NCBI GenBank assembly: GCA_050018455.1
Contig: JBEKAA010000019.1
Coordinates: forward strand, 1-64,000
Length of the DNA: 64,000 nucleotides
From: RBG-13-68-16 sp050018455
GTDB taxonomy: Bacteria > Acidobacteriota > Thermoanaerobaculia > Thermoanaerobaculales > Thermoanaerobaculaceae
Reading direction: 5' to 3'
The position numbers were made by a program, and so were the translations under genes. Shown in pieces: positions 35,047-43,020 of the stretch. Each line of letters begins with the position of its first letter. The stretch's first letter is position 1. Under the pieces are notes generated by a model. It saw only the letters and a list, made by a program, of their open reading frames with translations. It did not search any database and was not told the DNA's origin.

Positions 35047-35077
35047 AAAAAAAAGGGGCGGCCGCAGTGGCCGCCCC
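35047..35077 (-). terminator. Rho-independent terminator for the B3/B4 gene
   Basis: On the minus strand GGGGCGGCC-ACTGC-GGCCGCCCC forms a 9-bp GC stem (35077-35055) followed by eight U residues (35054-35047). It lies 25 nt after the stop of the 35103-35771 gene. The hairpin may also slow transcription arriving from the protease gene on the plus strand. Confidence 0.85.
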
Positions 35078-35102
35078 TGTCGTTCCTTCGGCCGTGCGTC
35101 CC

Positions 35103-35771
35103 TCAGGCGCTCGGCGGCGTGACGCCGGTTCCCCGGACGGTCGCTACGGGGGCGGCTGCGATCGCCGCTTCGAGAGCGTCCTGCGCGCGACCCGCGTCCA
35201 GCACGCCGGTCGGGAGGTACGCCACCAGCCATGCCCGCGACGTCGCCTGGGTGACCTTCACGCGCTCGCTGCCGGTGATCGGCACATCGAGAGGGCCCTG
35301 CCGGTCGAGCAGGAGGGGCTTGCCCTCCAGGTCGAACGGGCCCTTGAGGGAAGCCATCGTCTCGCCGGCGCGTCCGGCGCGCCACACGAGCGGAGGGTCG
35401 ATCGCGCTCGAGTCCGCCATGCACACGGGGACCGCGAGCTCCGCGGACACGCAGTTGCCCAGGTCCACCAGCGGGTGGATGGCGGGAAGATCCTCTCCCT
35501 TGAGCAGGCGCCGCAGGAGCGCCTCCGAGGCGGGGCGGTACCGGGCGGGATCGCAGCCAGCCTGCCGGAACAGCCTGCGAACCGCGGCCACAGTCGGTTG
35601 CTCACCGAGCGTCGCGAGCCGGTAGAAATGCCTCACCTTGGCCGCGACCTCGCCCCGCAGGGATTCGAGCCGCGCCTCCGCAGCCGGGAGCAGCTCGAGA
35701 TCAGCCCAGAAGAGGAGCCATCCTTCGAGCTCGAAGTGCACGTGCGGTGGAAACGGCGTCTCCATCATCAT
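35103..35771 (-). CDS. Free-standing B3/B4 tRNA-synthetase-type domain protein
   Basis: A 222-aa protein resembling the B3/B4 domain of phenylalanyl-tRNA synthetase beta, which hydrolyses mischarged Tyr-tRNA(Phe). Signature stretch: RRLFRQAGCDPARYRPASEA, then LLRRLLKGEDLPAIHPLVDL and GNCVSAELAVPV. Free-standing members are thought to act as trans-editing or amino-acid-binding proteins; the role is unproven. Three consecutive ATG codons (35771, 35768, 35765) could start translation. A clear paralogue lies at 63029-63700. It ends at an intrinsic terminator. Confidence 0.8.
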   Translation of the reverse strand: MMMETPFPPHVHFELEGWLLFWADLELLPAAEARLESLRGEVAAKVRHFYRLATLGEQPTVAAVRRLFRQAGCDPARYRPASEALLRRLLKGEDLPAIHPLVDLGNCVSAELAVPVCMADSSAIDPPLVWRAGRAGETMASLKGPFDLEGKPLLLDRQGPLDVPITGSERVKVTQATSRAWLVAYLPTGVLDAGRAQDALEAAIAAAPVATVRGTGVTPPSA

Positions 35772-35864
35772 CGGAGTCCGCCGCGATTATCCACGCGAAC
35801 AGGGCTCAGTGCCACCGAACGGCGGTCGCGACCGGTCGGGATGGTTGAACGTGTTGATGCCGCC

Positions 35865-35893
35865 TTGACGCGTGCAGGCGAGGGACTTATGCG
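35865..35893 (+). promoter_or_regulatory. Candidate promoter upstream of the porin gene
   Basis: TTGACG (35865-35870), a 17-bp spacer and TATGCG (35888-35893). This would give a leader of about 145 nt before ATG 36044. The -10 is weak. No gene is seen in 35772-36043. Confidence 0.3.
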
Positions 35894-36043
35894 GTCTTGA
35901 TTCTCCAGGTGGTCCGATCGCACCGCGTTTGGCCCCACGGCCGGGCCGGCCCCGGGGAACCGTGGCGGGGAGTTGCCTGTTGCGCCGCCCGGATTCGGAA
36001 GGGGTTGGCCCAGCGAATTCGGGCCAACGCGGAGGAGAAGACG

Positions 36044-37843
36044 ATGAGCAAACGATTGCGGTTCGTGACGACGCTGGCTGTGGCGGCGACGCTGGAGTGG
36101 TGCCTGGCGTGGACTGCCACCGCGCAATACAAAGCGGGAGGCCCGGAACATCGGCCTGCGGAGGCCAAGCAAGGTGAGGCCACCACGAAAGAGCAGACGC
36201 CGACTCCGGCCCCGCTTACCGAGAGGGAGCGACAGCTTCTCGACCAGATCTGCGCCCTGGAGCGCCGGCTGCTGACGCTGGAATCCAAGGTGGCCGCCGT
36301 GACGCCGGGGGCTACTGCGGTGCAGGCGCTTTCTTCGCGAGCTTCAGGCACGTCCGCGGTTGCCGCCCCAGCGGTCGGCGCGCCTGTCGGCCCGTTCTCC
36401 GGAGGCTTTGTCTCGCCCCTCGATCTTGGCGCCTTTGCTGCACCGCCGTTGGCCGATGCGCAACCCCTACCGACTCCGGGGCCGGAGGTGACGGCCGAGC
36501 CGGAGGGCGGTCCCGGCGCGGGAGCAGAGAACAGCCCGGCGGCCCGGGAATCGGAGGCGGCCAAACCTCCCGTGGAAAAGGCGGCGGACCCGTTCGCGTT
36601 CGCCGACTTCACGTGGCTCAACGGCAACGCCCGAACGAAGGAATCGCCGATCGACACGAAGGTCTTCACCGGCGAGTTCCGGGTCGACACCAGCTACATC
36701 TACGACTTCAACCACCCGCAGGACGATACCCTGGTCGGGAGCTCCGAGAGCGGCCGCACCGGCGAGTTCCAGGTCCAGCAGTTGGGGATCGGCGGCGATT
36801 TCCACTACGACAACGTAATCGGACGGCTGATGACGCAGTTCGGCATGTACTCGACGATGACACCGCGCAACGACGCCAGTCCGGCGCGCGGCCAGTGGGA
36901 CCTCGCCGATGCCTACCGCTACATCTCCGAGGCGTACGGCGGGTACCACATCGACAAGTGGAACGGGATCAACATCGAGGCCGGCATCTTCATGTCGTAC
37001 GTCGGCCTCTTCAGCTATTACAACTTCGACAACTGGGCGTATCAGCCCTCGTACGTCTCGTCGAACACGCCATGGTTCTTCAACGGTCTGCGCGTCCAGA
37101 TCTTTCCCTCCGACAAGCTGAAGATCGAGCCGTGGCTCATCAACGGCTGGCAATCGTACGGCAAGTTCAACACCAACCCCGGTCTCGGTCTGCAGATCCT
37201 CTGGCGGCCCACCGGCTTTCTCTCGATCCTGTCCAACACCTATGGCGTGGGCACCGACACCCTGGGAAACGAGAAGCGGATGCGTTGGCACAGCGACGAC
37301 AGCATTCAGATCAAGTACTACGACAGTCCTATGAGGTTCCTCGACAAGGCCGCGTTCTCGCTGACCCTCGATGCGGGCTGCGAGAGCGGCGGCGGCGTGA
37401 GCTGCATCAGCGGTTCGGCGACCCGCCCCGCGCAGTACTTCCTCGGCTGGATGCTCTACAACCGTTTCTGGTTCGCCAAGGACGTCTTCGGCCTCACGAT
37501 CGGGGGCGGGCAGATCGACAACCCCGGCCGTTATCTCGTGCTCATGCCGCCGATCAACGGAGCGACGGCCGCCTCGGGAACGCCCTACTTCACCGAGAAC
37601 CCCGGGGACCCGTTCAAGGCCTGGGACGCTTCCGTCACGTTGGATTACATGCCGAGTCAGTTCGTGACCTTCCGGTGGGAGTTCGATCACCGGGCGGCGA
37701 GCGTGCCCTACTTCGCCGGCTCGGGGGGTGTCACACCTCCAGGCGGCAACACCGGGCCGGCCGGGTCGCTGGTACCCGGCTGGAGCCCTGATCTGGTCAA
37801 GGCAGAGAACAGAATGAACATGGCGCTTCTGGTGAAGCTCTGA
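36044..37843 (+). CDS. Outer-membrane beta-barrel porin (OmpL/BBP2-like)
   Basis: A 599-aa outer-membrane protein. Start 36044 has GGAGGAG upstream and a signal peptide follows (LRFVTTLAVAATLEWCLAW). Residues about 60-85 are a short coiled coil (LTERERQLLDQICALERRLL) as in periplasmic-anchoring porins; about 90-190 is Ala/Pro-rich; about 200-599 alternates aromatic beta strands (FTGEFRVDTSYIYDFNHP, IEAGIFMSYVGLFSYYNFDN, WFAKDVFGLTIGGGQID). Substrate is unknown. It lies 67 nt before an HPr gene and upstream of the kdp genes, without obvious functional link. Confidence 0.8.
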   Translation: MSKRLRFVTTLAVAATLEWCLAWTATAQYKAGGPEHRPAEAKQGEATTKEQTPTPAPLTERERQLLDQICALERRLLTLESKVAAVTPGATAVQALSSRASGTSAVAAPAVGAPVGPFSGGFVSPLDLGAFAAPPLADAQPLPTPGPEVTAEPEGGPGAGAENSPAARESEAAKPPVEKAADPFAFADFTWLNGNARTKESPIDTKVFTGEFRVDTSYIYDFNHPQDDTLVGSSESGRTGEFQVQQLGIGGDFHYDNVIGRLMTQFGMYSTMTPRNDASPARGQWDLADAYRYISEAYGGYHIDKWNGINIEAGIFMSYVGLFSYYNFDNWAYQPSYVSSNTPWFFNGLRVQIFPSDKLKIEPWLINGWQSYGKFNTNPGLGLQILWRPTGFLSILSNTYGVGTDTLGNEKRMRWHSDDSIQIKYYDSPMRFLDKAAFSLTLDAGCESGGGVSCISGSATRPAQYFLGWMLYNRFWFAKDVFGLTIGGGQIDNPGRYLVLMPPINGATAASGTPYFTENPGDPFKAWDASVTLDYMPSQFVTFRWEFDHRAASVPYFAGSGGVTPPGGNTGPAGSLVPGWSPDLVKAENRMNMALLVKL

Positions 37844-37910
37844 TGGGACACGTTGAGGAGCGGGGCGACGGTCTCCGGGAGACTAATTCTATCGTCGGGG
37901 GTCCGGATCG

Positions 37911-38165
37911 ATGTGGGTGGTGAGGGTCGTCTCGGTGAGAGGCGGGCACGGTCTGCACGCCCGTCCGGCGGCGGCATTCGCGAGGACCGCCAAGAAGTTC
38001 AGGTGCAGGGTCACAGTCTTCTCCGACAGGGGGAGCGCAGACGGTAAGTCCATTCTGGAGTTGATGACTTTGGGCATCGCTGGCAAGTCGACCGTGACGA
38101 TCGCGGCCGACGGAGATGACGCTGAGCAGGCCGTTGCGGCGTTGGCTATGGTAGTTGAAGGGTAG
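37911..38165 (+). CDS. HPr-family phosphocarrier protein
   Basis: An 84-aa HPr/NPr homologue. The phosphorylated His is in GLHARPAAAFA and the regulatory-type Ser in GKSILELMTLG, so both sites of a Gram-positive or alpha-proteobacterial-type HPr are present. It would accept phosphate from enzyme I and possibly HPr kinase; no other PTS gene is in the window. It sits just upstream of the kdp operon. In E. coli, dephosphorylated EIIANtr of the nitrogen PTS binds KdpD, so a regulatory connection to potassium uptake is possible but only inferred from position. Confidence 0.9.
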   Translation: MWVVRVVSVRGGHGLHARPAAAFARTAKKFRCRVTVFSDRGSADGKSILELMTLGIAGKSTVTIAADGDDAEQAVAALAMVVEG

Positions 38166-38245
38166 CGTATGCGGCTCGAAGCTGCGGACTGGTGACCGAC
38201 CGCGCCGCGGTGGCGGCCGGCCTCGTACGAACGCATGCGGATGCC

Positions 38246-38274
38246 TTGACACTTTCTTGATGTCGAATTAGGTA
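38246..38274 (+). promoter_or_regulatory. Candidate kdp promoter
   Basis: A perfect -35 TTGACA (38246-38251) with a 17-bp spacer to TAGGTA (38269-38274), a poor -10. A poor -10 would suit an activator-dependent promoter such as one driven by KdpE. It lies about 60 nt before the first small ORF of the operon. Confidence 0.35.
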
Positions 38275-38331
38275 GCACTTATGCGTTCTTGTCGCCGTCG
38301 ATGGTGCAATGGCGACGAGGGGAGGTGTGAC

Positions 38332-38430
38332 GTGGACGTGCTTGTCGTGCTCCTGGTGATCGTCCTGCTCGCCGTCACGCTGTGGCTGGTCCGGGGCGTG
38401 GACCGCCTCGGCAGTGGGAGGGCGTCATGA
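38332..38430 (+). CDS. Single-pass membrane microprotein upstream of kdpF
   Basis: A 32-aa ORF starting at GTG 38332 with GGGGAGG seven bases upstream. It reads MDVLVVLLVIVLLAVTLWLV then RGVDRLGSGRAS: one hydrophobic helix with a basic tail. Its stop overlaps the kdpF start (ATGA, 38427-38430), the same coupling as kdpF-kdpA, so it looks like a genuine first gene of the operon. I do not recognise a named family. It may be an assembly or regulatory subunit of the Kdp ATPase. Confidence 0.65.
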   Translation: MDVLVVLLVIVLLAVTLWLVRGVDRLGSGRAS

Positions 38431-38519
38431 ACTGGCTCTACCTGATCTCGGCTGTGATTGCCCTGGCGCTGGTGATTTATCTCCTTGTGGCGCTTCTCAA
38501 ACCGGAGGAACTCGGATGA
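38427..38519 (+). CDS. kdpF: Potassium-transporting ATPase subunit KdpF
   Basis: A 30-aa single-helix protein, MNWLYLISAVIALALVIYLL followed by VALLKPEELG. The YLLVALLKPE end is typical of KdpF, which stabilises the KdpABC complex in the inner membrane. It overlaps the upstream microprotein and kdpA by ATGA junctions at both ends. Confidence 0.88.
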   Translation: MNWLYLISAVIALALVIYLLVALLKPEELG

Positions 38520-40327
38520 CCGGGCTCGCCGTCGTTCAGCTTGGGGTCTTCCTCGGTGTGATCGTAGCATTTGCCAAGCCGCTTGGAATCTACATGGCCC
38601 GGGTGTACGAGGGCCGGCCGACCGGGCTTGATCGCATCCTCGGTCCCGTCGAGCGCTTTCTCTACCGGATCGCCGGGATCAATCCCGGCGACGAGATGGG
38701 ATGGAAGGGGTACGCGGTTGCCATGCTGCTCTTCAACGGGGTGGGGATGTTTGCCCTGTACGCGCTGCAGCGGCTTCAGGGCTCGCTGCCCATCAACCCC
38801 ACCCACTTCCCCGGGGTCGCTCCCGACCTCGCCTTCAACACCGCGATCTCGTTCGTGACCAACACCAACTGGCAGAACTACTCCGGCGAGCAGGCGATGA
38901 GCTACCTCACCCAGATGTTGGGTCTGACGGTACAGAACTTCCTCTCCGCCGCGTCGGGGATGGCGGTGCTCGTGGCCCTGATTCGCGGGATCGCCCGCCG
39001 CACGACCTCGACCATCGGCAACTTCTGGGTCGACACGGTGCGCGGCACGCTGTACATCCTGGTGCCGCTCTCGCTGATCGGGGCGCTCGCCTTGGTGTCG
39101 CAGGGGGTCGTGCAGACGCTCGCGCCGTACAAGAAGGTTGCGCTTGTCCAGCCGGTCATCGTCGACCAGCCGAAGCTCGATACTTCGGGTGCGCCGGTCA
39201 AGGACACGCAGGGCAACCCGGTCGCCGAGAAGGTCACGGTGACGGAGCAGACACTGGCAGTGGGTCCGGCGGCGTCACAGATCGCGATCAAGCACCTCGG
39301 CACCAACGGCGGCGGTTTCTTCAACGCCAACTCGGCGCACCCTTTCGAGAATCCGACTCCGCTTTCGAACTTCATCGAGATCGTCGCGATCTTCCTGATC
39401 CCCGGCGCATTGTGCCTCACGTTCGGCGAAATGGTGCGCGACCGGCGCCAGGGGTGGGCGATCCTCGCAGCGATGGCGGCGATCTTCGTGGTCGCGGCGG
39501 TGGTGGCCATCTCGAACGAGCAGGCCGGCAACCCGCTTCTGACCAAGCTCGGGGTGGATCAGAGCGTTTCCGCGACCCAGGCCGGGGGCAACATGGAAGG
39601 GAAGGAAGTTCGCTTCGGCCCGGCCGCGAGCGGCCTGTTCGCCGCAATCACAACGAGCACCTCCTGTGGTGCCGTCAATTCGATGCACGATTCGTTCACA
39701 CCGCTGGGCGGCCTCGTGCCGATGGTGATGATTCAGTTGGGCGAGGTGGTGTTCGGCGGGGTCGGCTCCGGGCTGTACGGGATGCTCGCGTTCGTCATCG
39801 TCGCCGTGTTCATCGCCGGTCTGATGGTGGGAAGGACGCCGGAGTACCTCGGGAAGAAGATCGGCGCGTTCGAGATGAAGATGGCGTCGCTCGTCATCCT
39901 GATCACGCCCGCCGCCGTGCTGCTGGGCACCGCCGTCGCGGTGGCCACCGCCGCCGGCCAGGCCGGGGCGTCGAACCCGGGCGCGCACGGTTTCTCCCAG
40001 ATCCTGTACGCCTTCTCGTCGGCAGCGAACAACAACGGCTCGGCGTTCGGGGGTATCAACGGCAATACGCAATTTTACAACTTCATGCTGGCTCTCGCGA
40101 TGTTCTTCGGCCGCTTCTGGTCGAAGGTCCCGGTCCTCGCCATTGCCGGCTCGCTCGCCGCGAAGAAGCTCACGCCGGTCGGCGCCGGGACCCTCGCCAC
40201 CCACACACCGCTGTTCGTCGTCCTGCTCATCGGCACGGTGCTCCTGGTGGCCGCACTCACGTTCTTCCCGGCGCTGGCGCTCGGGCCGATCGTCGAGCAC
40301 CTCCAGATGCTGGCGGCGGCACACTGA
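38516..40327 (+). CDS. kdpA: Potassium-transporting ATPase channel-like subunit KdpA
   Basis: A 603-aa inner-membrane subunit with about ten membrane helices that binds and conducts K+. The start is ATG 38516 (MTGLAVVQLGVFLG), overlapping kdpF. Pore-loop filter segments are visible around SFVTNTNWQNYSGEQ, HLGTNGGGFFNANSAHP, TTSTSCGAVNSMHDS and SAANNNGSAFGG, the four repeats typical of the superfamily of K+ transporters. Length matches the family, slightly longer than the E. coli protein (557 aa). Confidence 0.97.
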   Translation: MTGLAVVQLGVFLGVIVAFAKPLGIYMARVYEGRPTGLDRILGPVERFLYRIAGINPGDEMGWKGYAVAMLLFNGVGMFALYALQRLQGSLPINPTHFPGVAPDLAFNTAISFVTNTNWQNYSGEQAMSYLTQMLGLTVQNFLSAASGMAVLVALIRGIARRTTSTIGNFWVDTVRGTLYILVPLSLIGALALVSQGVVQTLAPYKKVALVQPVIVDQPKLDTSGAPVKDTQGNPVAEKVTVTEQTLAVGPAASQIAIKHLGTNGGGFFNANSAHPFENPTPLSNFIEIVAIFLIPGALCLTFGEMVRDRRQGWAILAAMAAIFVVAAVVAISNEQAGNPLLTKLGVDQSVSATQAGGNMEGKEVRFGPAASGLFAAITTSTSCGAVNSMHDSFTPLGGLVPMVMIQLGEVVFGGVGSGLYGMLAFVIVAVFIAGLMVGRTPEYLGKKIGAFEMKMASLVILITPAAVLLGTAVAVATAAGQAGASNPGAHGFSQILYAFSSAANNNGSAFGGINGNTQFYNFMLALAMFFGRFWSKVPVLAIAGSLAAKKLTPVGAGTLATHTPLFVVLLIGTVLLVAALTFFPALALGPIVEHLQMLAAAH

Positions 40328-40338
40328 GGAGAAGATAG

Positions 40339-42411
40339 ATGCCAAGCAGAGTCCAGGCTCTCAACCTGTTCGAGCCCGCCATCGTGCGGCGCGCGATCCT
40401 TGATTCGTTCAAGAAGCTCGATCCCCGCCACCAGGTCAGAAACCCGGTGATGTTCGTCACGGAGGTTGTCAGCGTCCTCACAACATGCCTCTTCATCCAG
40501 GCGCTGACCGGCAAGGGCGAGGCGCCTGCCGGGTTCATCCTGGCGGTTTCGGCGTGGCTGTGGTTCACCGTCCTGTTCGCCAACTTCGCCGAGGCGATGG
40601 CGGAGGGGCGGGGGAAGGCGCAAGCGGACGCGCTGCGCCGGTCGCGCAAGCAGCTGGTCGCGAAGTTCATGGCGGAGCCGCGGCACGGCGCGGGCTGGGC
40701 TCCGATCCCGGCGCAGATGCTGCACAGGCGCGACGCAGTCCTCGTCGAGGCGGGCGACATCATCCCGTGCGACGGCGAGGTGATCGAGGGGATCGCCTCG
40801 GTGGACGAGAGCGTGATCACCGGTGAGAGCGCGCCGGTGATCCGGGAATCGGGAGGAGATCGGAGCGCCGTGACGGCGGGCACGAGGGTCCTCTCCGACT
40901 GGCTCGTCATCAGCGTGGCGGCCGAGGCTGGGGAGACGTTCCTCGACCGCATGATCGCCATGGTAGAGGGCGCCAAGCGGCAGCGCACGCCCAACGAGAT
41001 CGCGCTCTCGATCCTGCTTGCCGCCCTCACGATCATCTTCCTGCTCGCGGTCGCGACGTTGCTGCCGTTTTCGCTCTACTCGGTCCTAATAGCCAGTCAT
41101 GGCCAGCCTGCCACGGTCACGGTACTGGTAGCCCTGCTCGTCTGCCTGATCCCAACCACCATTGGCGGCCTGCTCTCCGCCATCGGAATCGCGGGGATGG
41201 ATCGCATGATCCAGGCGAACGTCATCGCCACCTCGGGGCGCGCGGTGGAGGCGGCGGGCGACGTCGACGTGCTCCTCCTCGACAAGACGGGGACCATCAC
41301 GCTCGGCAACCGGCAGGCGACGGCGTTCGTCCCTGCCGCCGGCGTGCGCGAGGATGAGCTGGCGGACGCAGCCCAGCTCGCGTCCCTCGCCGACGAGACC
41401 CCGGAGGGGCGCAGCATTGTCGTGCTGGCCAAGGAGAAATACGGCTTGCGTGGTCGGGAGGTGCAATCCCTGGGCGCGACCTTCGTTCCGTTCTCGGCGC
41501 AGACCAGGATGAGCGGCGTGAACCTGGACGGGCGACAGATCCGGAAGGGCGCGGCGGATGCCGTCGAGGCGTTCGTGACGTCACGAGGCGGAGCATTCGA
41601 CGAGAGCGTGCGCGCCAGCGTGGATCGGATCGCCAAGGGCGGGGCAACACCGCTCGTGGTAGCCGAGGGATCGCGCGTGCTCGGCGTGATCCACCTCAAG
41701 GACATCGTCAAGGGCGGGATCCGCGAGCGTTTCGCCGAACTCCGCACGATGGGGATCAAGACGGTGATGATCACGGGCGACAACCCCCTCACCGCCGCCG
41801 CCATCGCCGCAGAAGCCGGCGTGGACGACTTCCTTGCCGAAGCGACGCCGGAGACGAAGCTGCGCCTGATCCGCGAGCTGCAGACCGGCGGGCGCCTCGT
41901 TGCGATGACCGGTGACGGGACCAACGACGCTCCGGCTCTGGCTCAGGCCGACGTTGCAGTCGCAATGAACAGCGGAACGCAGGCCGCCAAGGAAGCGGGC
42001 AACATGGTGGACCTCGACTCGAACCCGACCAAGCTCATCGAGGTGGTGGAGATCGGCAAGCAGCTCCTGATGACGCGCGGCTCGCTCACGACGTTCTCGA
42101 TCGCCAACGACGTCGCCAAGTACTTCGCCATCATCCCGGCGATGTTCGTCGCCACCTACCCTCAGCTCGGCGCGCTCAACATCATGCACCTCGCGACCCC
42201 TTCGAGCGCAGTCATGTCGGCGGTGATCTTCAACGCGCTGATTATCATTGCACTGATCCCGCTGGCGTTGCGCGGGGTCGAGTACCGTCCGATCGGCGCA
42301 GCCGCGCTGCTACGCCGCAACCTGTTGATCTACGGCCTCGGGGGCATCGTGGCCCCGTTCGTAGGTATCAAGGCCATCGACCTGCTGCTGCAGGCTTTGC
42401 GCCTTACGTGA
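40339..42411 (+). CDS. kdpB: Potassium-transporting P-type ATPase subunit KdpB
   Basis: A 690-aa catalytic subunit that hydrolyses ATP to drive K+ uptake. It shows the actuator loop ITGESAPV, phosphorylation motif DKTGTITLG, nucleotide-binding KGAADAV, and the hinge MTGDGTNDAPALAQADVAVA. It starts 11 nt after kdpA with GAGGAGA as ribosome site. Confidence 0.98.
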   Translation: MPSRVQALNLFEPAIVRRAILDSFKKLDPRHQVRNPVMFVTEVVSVLTTCLFIQALTGKGEAPAGFILAVSAWLWFTVLFANFAEAMAEGRGKAQADALRRSRKQLVAKFMAEPRHGAGWAPIPAQMLHRRDAVLVEAGDIIPCDGEVIEGIASVDESVITGESAPVIRESGGDRSAVTAGTRVLSDWLVISVAAEAGETFLDRMIAMVEGAKRQRTPNEIALSILLAALTIIFLLAVATLLPFSLYSVLIASHGQPATVTVLVALLVCLIPTTIGGLLSAIGIAGMDRMIQANVIATSGRAVEAAGDVDVLLLDKTGTITLGNRQATAFVPAAGVREDELADAAQLASLADETPEGRSIVVLAKEKYGLRGREVQSLGATFVPFSAQTRMSGVNLDGRQIRKGAADAVEAFVTSRGGAFDESVRASVDRIAKGGATPLVVAEGSRVLGVIHLKDIVKGGIRERFAELRTMGIKTVMITGDNPLTAAAIAAEAGVDDFLAEATPETKLRLIRELQTGGRLVAMTGDGTNDAPALAQADVAVAMNSGTQAAKEAGNMVDLDSNPTKLIEVVEIGKQLLMTRGSLTTFSIANDVAKYFAIIPAMFVATYPQLGALNIMHLATPSSAVMSAVIFNALIIIALIPLALRGVEYRPIGAAALLRRNLLIYGLGGIVAPFVGIKAIDLLLQALRLT

Positions 42412-42422
42412 GGAGGCCCGGG

Positions 42423-42998
42423 ATGTCAACGCAACTTCGCCCGGCTTTGATCCTGTTCGCCGCGCTCTCGATCGTGACCGGCATCGCGTACCCCCTGCTG
42501 ATGACCGGCATCGCGCAGACCGTCTTCCCCAAGCGCGCGAACGGCTCGCTTGAGGTGGTCGACGGGAAGGAACGGGGGTCGCGCTTGATCGGTCAGCCGT
42601 TCTCAGCGCCTGGCTACTTCTGGAGCCGGCCATCCGCGACGTCCCCGGCGCCCTATGACGCATCAGGCTCCACCGGATCCAACATTGGCCCGACCAACCC
42701 GGCGCTCGTCACGGCGGTGCACGACCGGATCGCGGCACTCAGACAGGCGGATCCAACTCTCACCGGACCGATTCCCGTGGACGCCGTGACGACCTCCGGC
42801 AGCGGCCTCGACCCAGACATCTCGGTGGCTGGGGCATTGGTCCAGGTGAACCGTGTGGCCGCAGCCCGCGGAGTTCCGGCCGAACGGCTGCGGCAGTTGG
42901 TTCAAGCGAATAGCCAGGGTCGAACTCTGGGATTCCTCGGTGAGCCCCGCGTCAACGTGCTGCTGCTCAACCTGGCCCTCGATCGCTTGCATCCGTGA
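42423..42998 (+). CDS. kdpC: Potassium-transporting ATPase subunit KdpC
   Basis: A 191-aa subunit with one N-terminal membrane helix (LRPALILFAALSIVTGIAYP) and a periplasmic domain carrying the conserved FWSRPSA, NIGPTNPALV, VTTSGSGLDPDIS and VNVLLLNLALD stretches. It follows kdpB by 11 nt; AGGAGG precedes the start. Confidence 0.96.
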   Translation: MSTQLRPALILFAALSIVTGIAYPLLMTGIAQTVFPKRANGSLEVVDGKERGSRLIGQPFSAPGYFWSRPSATSPAPYDASGSTGSNIGPTNPALVTAVHDRIAALRQADPTLTGPIPVDAVTTSGSGLDPDISVAGALVQVNRVAAARGVPAERLRQLVQANSQGRTLGFLGEPRVNVLLLNLALDRLHP

Positions 42999-43020
42999 AC
43001 CGCGGTATCGTGGATGGAGC

